From: Pseudoalteromonas sp.
GTDB taxonomy: Bacteria; Pseudomonadota; Gammaproteobacteria; Enterobacterales; Alteromonadaceae
Assembly: GCF_018402495.1 (NCBI RefSeq)
Contig: NZ_JAGYIU010000003.1
Coordinates: 496,001 to 560,000 of the forward strand
Reading direction: 5' to 3'
DNA length: 64,000 bases
Positions 27,624 to 36,454 of the stretch are shown here, one piece after another (within the stretch, counting starts at the first letter, position 1; every line of letters begins with the position of its first letter). Position numbers and translations under genes: made by a program. The notes beneath the pieces are model-generated. The model was given only the letters and a program-made list of their open reading frames with translations. It was not told the DNA's origin and did no database searches.

Positions 27624-30152
27624 ATGTCAACATATCCTTTAAATACATTGGCCGTCGCGGTTGCTTTTGCATTTGGTACACCAAGCATAGTTAATGCTCA
27701 AGAAGTACCCGCTAAAGCTGAAAAAAATATCGAACAAATATCGGTGTTAGGTTCGCGAGTGTCTAACAGAACTGCGACTGAATCGTCATCACCGATAGAT
27801 TTGATTGACGCGGATGATTTAAACAAAGGTGGCTTTACTGAGCTTGGGCAAAGCTTGCAAGCTACAGCGCCGTCGTTTAACTTTTCACGTACACAAGTTT
27901 CTGATGGTTCCGATTTATTTCGCCCAGCAACATTACGCGGCTTACAGCCCGATCAAACGTTAGTTTTAGTAAATGGCAAGCGTCGTCATAATCAATCTAT
28001 TTTTGGTTTAACCAGTACCGTGGGCGGTGGCTCTGCGGGCACTGATATGAACGCGATCCCGCTTATTGCGCTAAAAGGGGTTGAGGTGTTACGTGATGGT
28101 GCAGCAGCGCAGTATGGCTCAGACGCGATTGCTGGGGTTATTAACTTATCACTAAACGATTCAACTGATTTAACCACAGGTTATGTGCAATACGGTGAAA
28201 CGGCGCAAGGCGACGGGGAAACAATTTCTGCAGGTTTAAATCGTGGTTTTGAATTAGGTAATGAAGGTGGTTTTATTAATTTATCCCTTGAGTATCGTGA
28301 TGCAGGCAAAACCAACCGCGCAGAGCGAGATACCGGCGGTTCACTGAATGTCGCGCCCGGCACTTTATCGGAGGAAGTACGTTGGGGACAAGGTAATGCA
28401 GAGAGTGAGTTCACTTCGGTATTTTACAATATGGCATTGCCGATGGGTGAAGGAGAACTTTACTCATTTGGTGGTTATTCTAATCGTACAGCATTGGGTA
28501 ACGGTTTTTATCGTAACTTTAATGAAGCGTCTAAAAACGTAATTCAAGTTTATAGTGATGGCTTTTTACCAAAAATAGACAATGAAGCACAAGATATTTC
28601 GGTATCGGTTGGTTTTAAAGGTGAAATTAACCCTGATTGGACCTACGATGTTTCAGCAGTGTATGGTGAAAATCAATATGACTTTACCTCACGCAATACC
28701 TTAAACGCCTCTTATGCGGCTGAGTATTTATTTAATAATCCGGGCGCAAGTGATGCCGATATTGCTGCAAATGCAGGACCAACTGAGGGATATTCGGGTG
28801 GTTTTCGATTTGATCAAACAACATTTAATATGGATTTGAACGGGATTGTCGATATTGGCCGCAGTGAGCCTGTATACGTGTCAATGGGTGCTGAATACCG
28901 TAAAGAAAACTATGAAATTGTTCCAGGTGAAGAAGCGTCATATGCGTGTGGAACTGCCAATACAGATACCTCATACCCATCAGTGAACGATCCGAGTCAA
29001 TTTGCACAATGTGGTTTTCAAGCCTATAACGGCCTTCGCCCTGAGGCATCAAATAAAAGTGACCGCGATAGCTACGCCGTTTATATTGACGCAGAAACCA
29101 TGGTTACCGAAGCGTGGAATATTAGCGGTGCACTTCGCTATGAGGATTTCTCTAATGCGGGTGACGACATAATTGGTAAAGTGGCCACACGTTATGAATT
29201 TAATGATGACTTTGCGGTTCGCGGTGCATTATCAACGGGCTTTAGAGCGCCGTCGCTACAGCAAAGTGGGTATACGGCGTTTACCACAAACTTAGGCTCG
29301 GACGGCACGTTAAGTCAGTCGTTTACCGCTACAACGGGCTCTGCATTTCCAGCTGCTTTAGGTGTTGATAACTTAAAGCTAGAAACATCAACGAACTACA
29401 GTGCGGGCTTTGTTTATGATGTGACCAGTGATTTATCGTTAACGGTGGATTTTTACCGTGTAGAAATTGAAGACCGTATTACACTGGGCAGCTTGTTATC
29501 GGCTGATGATGTGGCATTTAGTCCTGATGCAGTTGCCGCGCTACAGGCAACGGGTGCAGTACAAGCGAACTACTTTTCAAACTCAGTGAATTCGACAACG
29601 CAGGGTGTTGACATTATTGCGTCCTATCGCACTGATTTATATGACGGTAATTTCTCTGCGACGTTTGCCGGTAATTTAAACGAAACTAAAATTGACAGTG
29701 TTAATGCAGCACCGGGTATTCCTGAAAATGTAGCACTTGATGATATTCAAAGTAGCTTTTTAACTGATGGGCAGCCGGGCGAACGTGCAACGCTAACGTT
29801 TGATTATGAGCGTGACGCGTATAGCTCAATGATCCGCTTTAATTACTTTGGCGAAACCGATGTGAAGTATTTTGGTAATGACCATATTGAACTTGCAACA
29901 GATGGCTCATTTAAAGCAACCAGTACGGTAGAATCAGCCGTATTAGTGGATTTAAATGTAAGTTATCAAATTAACGATATGTTTACGTTATCGGTAGGTG
30001 CAGACAATGTATTTGATGAAACACCGGATGAATTAGGCGATGATGAAGTATTAAACGCTATTTCAAATGGGGCATTTAAATACCCGTTACGTGCCGTACC
30101 CTATGGCTTTGATGGTCGCACTTACTACGCAAAAGTAAGCTTTAGTTTTTAA
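27624..30152 (+). CDS. TonB-dependent outer-membrane receptor
   Basis: 842 residues. A signal peptide ends near VNAQ (about residue 25), followed by the TonB-box-like segment IEQISVLGSR, a plug domain with FRPATLRGLQPDQTLVLVNG and VEVLRDGAAAQYGSDAIAGV, and a long beta-barrel ending in the aromatic terminus YAKVSFSF. TonB receptors import bulky ligands across the outer membrane using inner-membrane proton motive force. The ligand is not evident: there is no NagR-like operator in the upstream region, and neighbours give no hint. A strong terminator follows, so it is probably monocistronic. Confidence 0.93.
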   Translation: MSTYPLNTLAVAVAFAFGTPSIVNAQEVPAKAEKNIEQISVLGSRVSNRTATESSSPIDLIDADDLNKGGFTELGQSLQATAPSFNFSRTQVSDGSDLFRPATLRGLQPDQTLVLVNGKRRHNQSIFGLTSTVGGGSAGTDMNAIPLIALKGVEVLRDGAAAQYGSDAIAGVINLSLNDSTDLTTGYVQYGETAQGDGETISAGLNRGFELGNEGGFINLSLEYRDAGKTNRAERDTGGSLNVAPGTLSEEVRWGQGNAESEFTSVFYNMALPMGEGELYSFGGYSNRTALGNGFYRNFNEASKNVIQVYSDGFLPKIDNEAQDISVSVGFKGEINPDWTYDVSAVYGENQYDFTSRNTLNASYAAEYLFNNPGASDADIAANAGPTEGYSGGFRFDQTTFNMDLNGIVDIGRSEPVYVSMGAEYRKENYEIVPGEEASYACGTANTDTSYPSVNDPSQFAQCGFQAYNGLRPEASNKSDRDSYAVYIDAETMVTEAWNISGALRYEDFSNAGDDIIGKVATRYEFNDDFAVRGALSTGFRAPSLQQSGYTAFTTNLGSDGTLSQSFTATTGSAFPAALGVDNLKLETSTNYSAGFVYDVTSDLSLTVDFYRVEIEDRITLGSLLSADDVAFSPDAVAALQATGAVQANYFSNSVNSTTQGVDIIASYRTDLYDGNFSATFAGNLNETKIDSVNAAPGIPENVALDDIQSSFLTDGQPGERATLTFDYERDAYSSMIRFNYFGETDVKYFGNDHIELATDGSFKATSTVESAVLVDLNVSYQINDMFTLSVGADNVFDETPDELGDDEVLNAISNGAFKYPLRAVPYGFDGRTYYAKVSFSF

Positions 30153-30179
30153 TTTTTAGGTTAAGTTAAACCAGCAAAG

Positions 30180-30205
30180 GCGCCGTTTATAACGGCGCTT
30201 TTTTT
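30180..30205 (+). terminator. Rho-independent terminator after TonB receptor gene
   Basis: Stem GCGCCGTT/AACGGCGC with a TAT loop, immediately followed by seven T residues. It starts 28 bp after the receptor stop codon. Confidence 0.92.
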
Positions 30206-30289
30206 ATGGCTAAAATATATATTTAAAACAGCATTAAAAATGATTGCATGCTTGAAAATTAAGCATACAATCGCCATCATTAACACAGT

Positions 30290-30303
30290 GGGATATATAT
30301 CCC
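30290..30303. promoter_or_regulatory. Perfect 14-bp palindrome upstream of arfA
   Basis: GGGATATATATCCC lies 34 bp before the arfA start codon. Just upstream (30242-30272) is a hairpin with arms GATTGCATGCTT and AAGCATACAATC. The palindrome could be an operator or part of an initiation region. No regulator is suggested. Confidence 0.35.
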
Positions 30304-30337
30304 TCGTTATACTCATTTTATTAATAGGAAAAAATAA

Positions 30338-30538
30338 ATGGCGAAAAAAAGCAAAGCAAAAGCGGGTAACAAATCCGCAGTAGACACTGGGCGCGGCGTA
30401 ATAAAACACAACGCATTGGCAGCACTGGTAACCTCTAAAGTATTTAAACCACAAGTGGTTAAAGCTAAAAAAGGTAAAGGCTCGTTTAAACGCAGCAACA
30501 AACACGCAGGACAAGCGTCCTATTTAATCGCGGCTTAA
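30338..30538 (+). CDS. arfA: Alternative ribosome-rescue factor A
   Basis: The 66-residue basic protein carries the ArfA signature: IKHNALAALVTSKVFKPQVV followed by KAKKGKGSFKRSNKH, matching the conserved [26 protein letters not shown] core of E. coli ArfA. ArfA enters the empty mRNA channel of a stalled ribosome and recruits release factor 2 as a backup to tmRNA. AATAGGAAAAAATAAATG gives a clear ribosome-binding site. A small hairpin near the end of the coding sequence may matter for regulation (see the separate entry). The gene is short and lies between the TonB receptor and a 335-bp gap. Confidence 0.88.
   Translation: MAKKSKAKAGNKSAVDTGRGVIKHNALAALVTSKVFKPQVVKAKKGKGSFKRSNKHAGQASYLIAA
30508..30521 (+). 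promoter_or_regulatory. Hairpin inside the 3' end of arfA
   Basis: AGGAC and GTCCT form a 5-bp stem around AAGC, just after the codons for the conserved KGKGSFKRSNKH and before the stop. In E. coli, arfA mRNA is cut or terminated at a hairpin in this part of the frame, so that ArfA is made from a non-stop message and accumulates only when tmRNA fails. The same logic here is inferred. Confidence 0.4.
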
Positions 30539-30873
30539 ATAGCACCGATCAAATAGGGCTTTTATTGCGAGTTGGCTAAGTGTTTGTTGAAATAAGGCTG
30601 GCTTCGGGCTTCGGGCTTCGGGCTACGAGTCACGAGCAGCGAACACAACCTAGCGCCTAGTTGCTTCCCTAGAACCTAGCGCCTTTAACCTACTCTTTCA
30701 GCGCAGCGTCTCATAACCTCTTTGTAAATAAATCACTTAAAACATGCTTGCACAATGAGAAGTGAGTGAGGGTTAATGAGAAAATATAAAAACAGGAATG
30801 CTCTTCCCGTAGCTCTTAGCCCGCTATCAAAATATGAAGGGCGCGGTAAGCTTTAACTTACCGCGCTTTTATA
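30539..30873. other. Gene-free gap with short tandem repeats and a terminal hairpin
   Basis: No ORF of interest. Three and a half tandem GGGCTTC-like units occur near 30600-30625, followed by repeated CTAGCGCCT-type words. At 30841-30866 is a strong hairpin with arms GCGCGGTAAG and CTTACCGCGC followed by TTTTATATT. Its T tract is on the plus strand, so it best terminates rightward transcription, though it also lies directly after the stop of the leftward glutaredoxin-MauE gene. Confidence 0.6.
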
Positions 30874-31599
30874 TTATTTAACTAGCATCCATATACCAGC
30901 TGCTATCATAAATAGGTTTTCGGTTAATGAAATAAAGCCAAGTGGTACATTGCTATCGCCGCCAACACAGGCACATTTAAGTTCGCGTTTGTCTATATAC
31001 ACGGCTTTAATCACGGATATTGCGCCGACACTACCAATAAACAACGAGATAGGTGCAACCAAGTAAATCGGAAGTGCTGCAATCATGGCCACGCCAACAA
31101 AAGCTTCTAAAAATGGGTAAACATAGGCATAGGGGATCACTTTCATTGCGAGTAAATCGTAAGTGATAAAGGAATTTGAAAAACTGCTTAAATCTTGAAG
31201 CTTTTGAATGGCCAGTACCGCCATGGTTAATGCAACAAATAACTCAAGCGTATATACGTTTAACCCTGCACCGCTCAACGAAAAGGCTAAACTTAGCAAC
31301 AAGGTAACCGCGAAAATAGCAATGACCGGCGTATACGTTGTGCCTTGTTGGCCTGCGGGAGATTTATTAAAGTACTCTCTGAGTTCATCATAACCACCGA
31401 TACGCTCATTATCTATAAATGTTTGTGGTGTTGTTTCTACGTCGTATTTTTGCTTGAAGGCATCGGTATCGGCTCTTGAGGTGAGTAATTGATCGTCTAC
31501 TTCAAAGCCTTGACGTTCAAGTAAATCTTTAGATTTTAAACCAAATGGGCAAATATGTTCATCGGTTGCCATTCTATACAATTGGGCTGACTTGGCCAT
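30874..31599 (-). CDS. Glutaredoxin-MauE fusion membrane protein
   Basis: 241 residues. The N-terminal 80 or so form a glutaredoxin-like domain with CPFG (in HICPFGLKSKDLL), TTPQTFIDNERIGGYDEL and a single active-site Cys. The rest has four to five membrane helices resembling the MauE/DoxX group, including a short CACVGG motif near the end. MauE-type proteins help methylamine dehydrogenase maturation, but no mau genes are present, so a general membrane thiol-redox role is inferred. ATG 31599 is preceded by AGGAG. It is transcribed toward the 30841 hairpin. Confidence 0.82.
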   Translation of the reverse strand: MAKSAQLYRMATDEHICPFGLKSKDLLERQGFEVDDQLLTSRADTDAFKQKYDVETTPQTFIDNERIGGYDELREYFNKSPAGQQGTTYTPVIAIFAVTLLLSLAFSLSGAGLNVYTLELFVALTMAVLAIQKLQDLSSFSNSFITYDLLAMKVIPYAYVYPFLEAFVGVAMIAALPIYLVAPISLFIGSVGAISVIKAVYIDKRELKCACVGGDSNVPLGFISLTENLFMIAAGIWMLVK

Positions 31600-31680
31600 A
31601 ATTTACTCCTGTATATTTATACCAATTTGCAATAATACTTAACTAAGTGAATCGGTATCAGAGAGGTGAACTGAGTTATG

Positions 31681-31694
31681 TAACCTTGAAAGAT
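31681..31694 (-). repeat. Solo MITE end
   Basis: TAACCTTGAAAGATCAACAG then ACCC reproduces the right terminus of the 359-bp element with one mismatch. No second end is seen nearby. Confidence 0.55.
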
Positions 31695-31723
31695 CAACAG
31701 ACCCTAAGTGTAAAATTTACAAC

Positions 31724-31840
31724 ATGCGCCGTTTTATTGTTAATAAACTCAGTAGTACAGGCTATATATTCAAAGATCAGGCCGCTTTTATTGCTTTAAG
31801 CGCTGAAGGTGGGGGCTTGCAGCGCGCGGCAGCTAATTAA
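31724..31840 (+). other. 38-codon open frame, possible gene remnant
   Basis: ATG 31724 opens MRRFIVNKLSSTGYIFKDQA and closes with TAA just before the nagR stop on the other strand. Amino-acid composition looks protein-like, but there is no ribosome-binding site or recognised family. It may be the tail of a lost gene, next to a MITE end. Confidence 0.2.
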
Positions 31841-32863
31841 TTATAAAGTTAAAGGAGGGGCCGTTGAATCTCTGACAACCAGTTCTGGTGTGTATAGTTT
31901 AATAATATCGCGGTCATTGCCATTGCGAATTTGCGCTATTAACAGGCTGGCTGCATCTTCAGCAATTTTATTATTTGGCTGATGAGCTGTGGTGAGCTTT
32001 GGCCATGTTTGGCGTGAGAATGGGCTATCCTCAAACCCTGTGATTGAGAGTTCACTGGGGATATCGATATTCATTAATCTGGCAGCAAACAAAGCACCTG
32101 CGGCTATTTCATCGTTACATGAAACGATAGCGGTTGGCCTGTTTTGTTGATTAATAAGTGTTTTAGCACCCTCAACCCCGGATTCAAATGAGTATTCGCC
32201 ATCAATAATTAAGCTAGGATCTATAGTAATGTCGTATTGTTTTAAAGCCGCCTTGTAGCCCTCTAAGCGCTCTTTGGTGGAGTTATGTTCGCTGCCCCCA
32301 GCTAAAAAGCCAATGCGTGTGTGGCCATTATTTATAAGGTGTTCGGTAATCGATTTAGAGGCGAGGTTATCGTCAATCATAATACAGGGCGTTAATGAGT
32401 CAGGCGCGTCGTGCCCCGATAAAATACGCACAACTTTCAGGTCAAGCTGTGTCAGCTTTTCAACAAAATGTGGCATCTCTGAAAATGGCGGCGTGAGTAA
32501 AATACCGGCAATTCGGGTGCGTTTTATCATGCTGGTTATTTCGTCAATAATATGTGCTTCTTTGGCATCGCATGGGTGAATAAGTAGTTCAAACCCTTGC
32601 TTTTTACACGCATCTAAAATGCCGTTTTGCATATCTATAATATAGTAGGCATTTGGATTGTCGTAAATGTAAGCAATGCTGTAAGCTTTTGTTCCTGCGA
32701 GACTTCTTGCAGCAAGGTTAGGCTGAAAGTTCAACTTTTTAACCGACGCCATGACTTTCTCACGGGTGTTGTCACGCACCGAGGTTTCGTTATTTATTAC
32801 TCGTGATACCGTTTTTATTGATACCCCGGCATCTTTTGCCACGTCGTTTATTGTTGTTCTCAT
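31841..32863 (-). CDS. nagR: LacI-family repressor of GlcNAc utilisation (NagR-like)
   Basis: 340 residues. The N-terminal helix-turn-helix TINDVAKDAGVSIKTVSRVINNE is classic LacI, with the hinge AARSLAG, then a periplasmic-binding-protein-like sensor domain (FLAGGSEHNSTKERLEGYKA, TAIVSCNDEIAAGALFAAR, SITGFEDSPFS). Adjacency to GH20 and nag genes and two near-identical palindromes (33185-33202 and 36351-36368) of LacI type support assignment as NagR, which in Alteromonadales represses amino-sugar genes until a GlcNAc-derived inducer binds. The gene is divergent from the hexosaminidase gene. Inducer identity is not visible in the sequence. Confidence 0.82.
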   Translation of the reverse strand: MRTTINDVAKDAGVSIKTVSRVINNETSVRDNTREKVMASVKKLNFQPNLAARSLAGTKAYSIAYIYDNPNAYYIIDMQNGILDACKKQGFELLIHPCDAKEAHIIDEITSMIKRTRIAGILLTPPFSEMPHFVEKLTQLDLKVVRILSGHDAPDSLTPCIMIDDNLASKSITEHLINNGHTRIGFLAGGSEHNSTKERLEGYKAALKQYDITIDPSLIIDGEYSFESGVEGAKTLINQQNRPTAIVSCNDEIAAGALFAARLMNIDIPSELSITGFEDSPFSRQTWPKLTTAHQPNNKIAEDAASLLIAQIRNGNDRDIIKLYTPELVVRDSTAPPLTL

Positions 32864-33184
32864 AGGCTTAATAGACCTTTACATATCATTTTGGGTACTA
32901 ATTTATCTTTATCGGTTAACAACTACAGCAAAAGCAGTTAACAGTGCTCGGTTTTTATTATTTGACGGCTAAATTATAAAGACATCATTGAATATTAACA
33001 GTTAATTTATACGCCTTTCTTGTGAGAATGGTAGATAAAGTTTTAGGTAATAATTTAGTAATATTTAAATTTAATTTAAATACAATAGTTTAAAAGAATA
33101 TTAAGCACATACATGTAAATTTTTTGTATCTTTTTTACCCTTCTGTGTAGCTATAAAAGAAAAAAAAGGATACATTAACAACTT

Positions 33185-33202
33185 AATGACAGCGTTGTCA
33201 TA
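33185..33202. promoter_or_regulatory. Probable NagR operator, hexosaminidase promoter region
   Basis: AATGACAGCGTTGTCATA is a near-perfect LacI-type palindrome (TGACA N4 TGTCA). It matches the site at 36351 in all but two or three positions. It lies in the 575-bp divergent region between nagR and the GH20 gene. Nothing else distinctive was seen in this region beyond AT-rich promoter-like DNA. Confidence 0.75.
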
Positions 33203-33438
33203 AGTTGGTGCGCGCTGTTAATTATTATTTAAACCCTAAGGTAGCGGATTGTGTGCGCTAAGGTGGCAATTGCTAGATGTGAATAGTGATTGATTTAAAA
33301 GCATAAAATATTTTTTAGCTGATGGTACATTATAAACAAACCACTCTAAGAATGAATGCATTGAAAAATCGGTTTAATTTTTAGCATTTGAAATAGGTGC
33401 TTAAGTGACTAAGTTAATACAATAGAGGAAAGTAGCGA

Positions 33439-36129
33439 ATGAAGATTAAATCATTACTGACAGCATGCTGCTTAGCACTGGGTTTGAGTGCGTGTCAGGG
33501 CAATGTTGATGAACAAAATACGGTATCGGTTCAGCTAAGCCCCGCAAACGACAGTGCGGTGGAGTTACTTGCTAATACCTTACAAATAAAATATCAGCAA
33601 GTTGATAACCGCCCATCAGCACAGTGCGATCCAGATATAGAAAATGGTCACTGTTTTAAAGCAAACTTACATTTAACTGCCAACTCGGCGATTAACGTTG
33701 ACCAATGGAAAATTTACTTTAGTCAAATTACGCCAATACAAAAGTCGGTTAGCGATGAATTTACTATTAAACACGTTAATGGCGATATGCATGTAATTGA
33801 GCTTAAAGAGGGATTTACTGGCTTTAAAGCTGGTGAAACAAAAACTATTACTTTTTATGCGCATTTTTGGTCATTATCGCAAAGCGACGCTATTCCTAAC
33901 TATATCGTGGTGAATAAAAATGACACCGCTAAAGTGATTGAAAGCACAAAACCTAAAATTGATCCAGAGACAGGGTTAGAGGTATTACCACATGTTATGC
34001 CTTACACTGACTACGAACGTCAGTTCAAGCGCACTGCAAATGATAAAACTCAGTGGCTTAGCGCTGAGCGTTTATTTGAGCGTAATGAGAAATATGACTT
34101 TTCAGCTTATTTAACGTCGCAAAATCAAGTAAGCAATATTATTGCCCAGCAAATTATTCCAACCCCACGTTTTAGCGAATTTAGTCAAACACAAACGCTG
34201 GATATAAGCCAAGGGCTTAATATTAACTATGCAGGCTTGAATAAAACATACTTGTCTGCTGCAACACAAAGGTTGGTATCACTTGGTATTAATTTAAGCG
34301 ATGATGCAGCGGCAATTAAAGTGACGTTAAATTCTACAGTGAAAAATGATGAATTTGATGGCAGTTATAAATTAGCGATTAAAGCCGATGAAATTGTGAT
34401 TGATGCTGCTGATGAAACAGGCATTTTTTATGCCTTGCAAAGCTTAGCGAGTTTATATCAGGTTAACAGTAATGTGTTACCAGTGGGGGAGGTGATTGAT
34501 GCACCCCATTATCAGTTTAGAGGTGTGTTGGTGGATGTGGCGCGTAACTTTCGCGACAAAGGCTTTATTTTAAAGTTACTTGATCAAATGGCTGCTTATA
34601 AACTCAATAAGCTGCATTTGCATTTAGGTGATGATGAAGGCTGGCGTTTAGAAATTCCATCACTGCCAGAACTCACGGATGTGGGAGCAAAGCGTTGTTT
34701 TGATCAAAGCGAGCAGCAGTGTTTAATGCCACAATTGGGCGCAGGGCTTGATACTTCAAGTGCTGCAAATGGCTATTATTCGGTCGCTGACTATCAAGAA
34801 ATACTTAAAGCAGCGAGTGCGCGTCATATTCAAGTGATCCCATCGCTTGATATGCCGGGGCATTCTCGCGCTGCAATTAAATCCATGCAAGCGCGTTATA
34901 ATAAATACATAAAACAAGGCGATAAACAAAAAGCCGAGCAGTTTTTACTGTATGACCCGCTTGATACTACCGTGTACTCGTCGGTGCAGCATTATAACGA
35001 CAATACCATTAATGTGTGTTTAGACTCATCGTATGCGTTTGTTCGTGAAGTAATGGAACAGGTAAAAGGGATACACAGTGATGCCCAGCATCCGTTAACG
35101 CGTTATCACATTGGCGCCGATGAAACTGCAGGTGCATGGATTGAGTCACCGGCTTGCGATGATTTTATTAAACACAATAAGTTAAATATTACTGATGCGA
35201 GTCAGCTAGGCAGCTATTTTATTGAACGTATTGCTAATATGTTAGCTGATATGAATATTGAAACCGCCGCATGGAGCGATGGCTTATCGCATACAAACCC
35301 ACAAAATATGCCAGAGGTTGTGCAAGGTAATAGCTGGGATTTATTAATGTGGAATGGCCATCAACGCGCCCATGAATTTGCTAATAGAAATTGGCAAGTG
35401 GTGATCTCATCGCCAGATGTGCTGTATTTTGACTTTCCTTATGAGGCAGACCCCCAAGAGCACGGTTATTACTGGGCTTCAAGGCATATAAATACTGAAA
35501 AGATTTTTCAGTTTATGCCAGACAATTTACCCATTCATGCTGAATTTTGGCTCGATCGAGAAGATAAACCTTATGTAGCTGATGACACGTTAAAGCATGA
35601 TGAGCAAGGCAAGGTCGTATCAGCGCCTTTGGCAAAAGATAAACGCTTTGTGGGTATTCAAGGGCAGTTATGGAGTGAAAATACCCGCACCAACAATATG
35701 GCCGAATATAAGCTCTTCCCACGGTTATTATCGTTGGCACAAAGAGCATGGCATAAAGCAGATTGGGCGGTGCCGTATGATCACAATGGCTTTGTTTATA
35801 GCCAACAAACAAATCGCTTTAGCTCAGCATTAAAACAGCAGCGCGATCAGCAATGGCAGACTTTTGCAGCCACAATGGGGCTAAAAGAGTTTCCTAAGCT
35901 AGAAATAGCTGATGTGCATTATAGGCTTGCAAACGCGGGCGCTAAAATTGATAACGGCATGTTGCACGCTAATATTGCATACCCTGGTTTAGTGATTGAA
36001 TACAAACAAGGCAGTGGGCAATGGCAAACCTATAAGCAGCCGGTCAAAGTAACACAAGATGTATGGGTTCGCTCTAAAACCCCATCAGGCAGTCGTGTTA
36101 GTCGAAAGCTTAAAGTAACGCATCGTTAA
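33439..36129 (+). CDS. GH20 beta-N-acetylhexosaminidase (chitobiase type), lipoprotein
   Basis: 896 residues. Lipoprotein signal with LSAC (Cys about 19), then a carbohydrate-binding CHB_HEX-like domain (about 30-185), a GH20b domain (about 235-355), the GH20 catalytic barrel starting at YQFRGVLVDVARNFRDKGF, and a small C-terminal beta domain. The catalytic Asp-Glu pair is in HIGADETAG (D561-E562). It should release GlcNAc from the non-reducing ends of chitobiose and chitin oligosaccharides at the cell surface or in the periplasm, feeding the nag operon downstream. AGAGGAAAG precedes ATG 33439. A NagR-like operator lies about 240 bp upstream. Confidence 0.93.
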   Translation: MKIKSLLTACCLALGLSACQGNVDEQNTVSVQLSPANDSAVELLANTLQIKYQQVDNRPSAQCDPDIENGHCFKANLHLTANSAINVDQWKIYFSQITPIQKSVSDEFTIKHVNGDMHVIELKEGFTGFKAGETKTITFYAHFWSLSQSDAIPNYIVVNKNDTAKVIESTKPKIDPETGLEVLPHVMPYTDYERQFKRTANDKTQWLSAERLFERNEKYDFSAYLTSQNQVSNIIAQQIIPTPRFSEFSQTQTLDISQGLNINYAGLNKTYLSAATQRLVSLGINLSDDAAAIKVTLNSTVKNDEFDGSYKLAIKADEIVIDAADETGIFYALQSLASLYQVNSNVLPVGEVIDAPHYQFRGVLVDVARNFRDKGFILKLLDQMAAYKLNKLHLHLGDDEGWRLEIPSLPELTDVGAKRCFDQSEQQCLMPQLGAGLDTSSAANGYYSVADYQEILKAASARHIQVIPSLDMPGHSRAAIKSMQARYNKYIKQGDKQKAEQFLLYDPLDTTVYSSVQHYNDNTINVCLDSSYAFVREVMEQVKGIHSDAQHPLTRYHIGADETAGAWIESPACDDFIKHNKLNITDASQLGSYFIERIANMLADMNIETAAWSDGLSHTNPQNMPEVVQGNSWDLLMWNGHQRAHEFANRNWQVVISSPDVLYFDFPYEADPQEHGYYWASRHINTEKIFQFMPDNLPIHAEFWLDREDKPYVADDTLKHDEQGKVVSAPLAKDKRFVGIQGQLWSENTRTNNMAEYKLFPRLLSLAQRAWHKADWAVPYDHNGFVYSQQTNRFSSALKQQRDQQWQTFAATMGLKEFPKLEIADVHYRLANAGAKIDNGMLHANIAYPGLVIEYKQGSGQWQTYKQPVKVTQDVWVRSKTPSGSRVSRKLKVTHR

Positions 36130-36350
36130 GGTGCGTTTTTCCTTAACTTATACCGATTTTATTAAAAACATGAACATTCTAGCGGATTAAGTAACTCGCG
36201 ACTGCGTTAAAAATTATTTATATAGAACAACTATATATCATAATTTTCGCCTAATTATCGACTTGTTTTCTTGTCGCTATAATAGATCACTAATTTAATG
36301 CAATTGGAATTATTGAAGATAAAAGACGTTATATATTTGTAAATAAAAAT

Positions 36351-36368
36351 AATGACAACGCTGTCATT
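36351..36368. promoter_or_regulatory. Probable NagR operator of the nagK-nagB-nagA-nagP operon
   Basis: AATGACAACGCTGTCATT is a perfect 18-bp palindrome, 87 bp before nagK, in the 325-bp gap after the hexosaminidase gene. It fits the LacI-type NagR consensus known from Alteromonadales. Confidence 0.82.
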
Positions 36369-36454
36369 TGTGCTAGTATAAGATTCATACAGTATGGCAG
36401 TCCGGTTTTATTTTCAGTGTTTTGCAAAACGGTCGAACAAATTAAGAGGCAAAA

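Noticed and set aside
27624..30152. TonB receptor as part of the NagR regulon
   Set aside because: No TGACA N4 TGTCA palindrome was seen in the upstream gap, and the gene is separated from nag genes by arfA and the glutaredoxin-MauE gene.
30600..30626. Short tandem repeats as a CRISPR array
   Set aside because: Units are 7-8 bp with no spacers and no cas genes are present.
36124..36146. GTTAAGG/CCTTAAC hairpin after the hexosaminidase gene as a terminator
   Set aside because: Seven-base stem, A/T-rich, with no T tract after it; too weak to list as a terminator.
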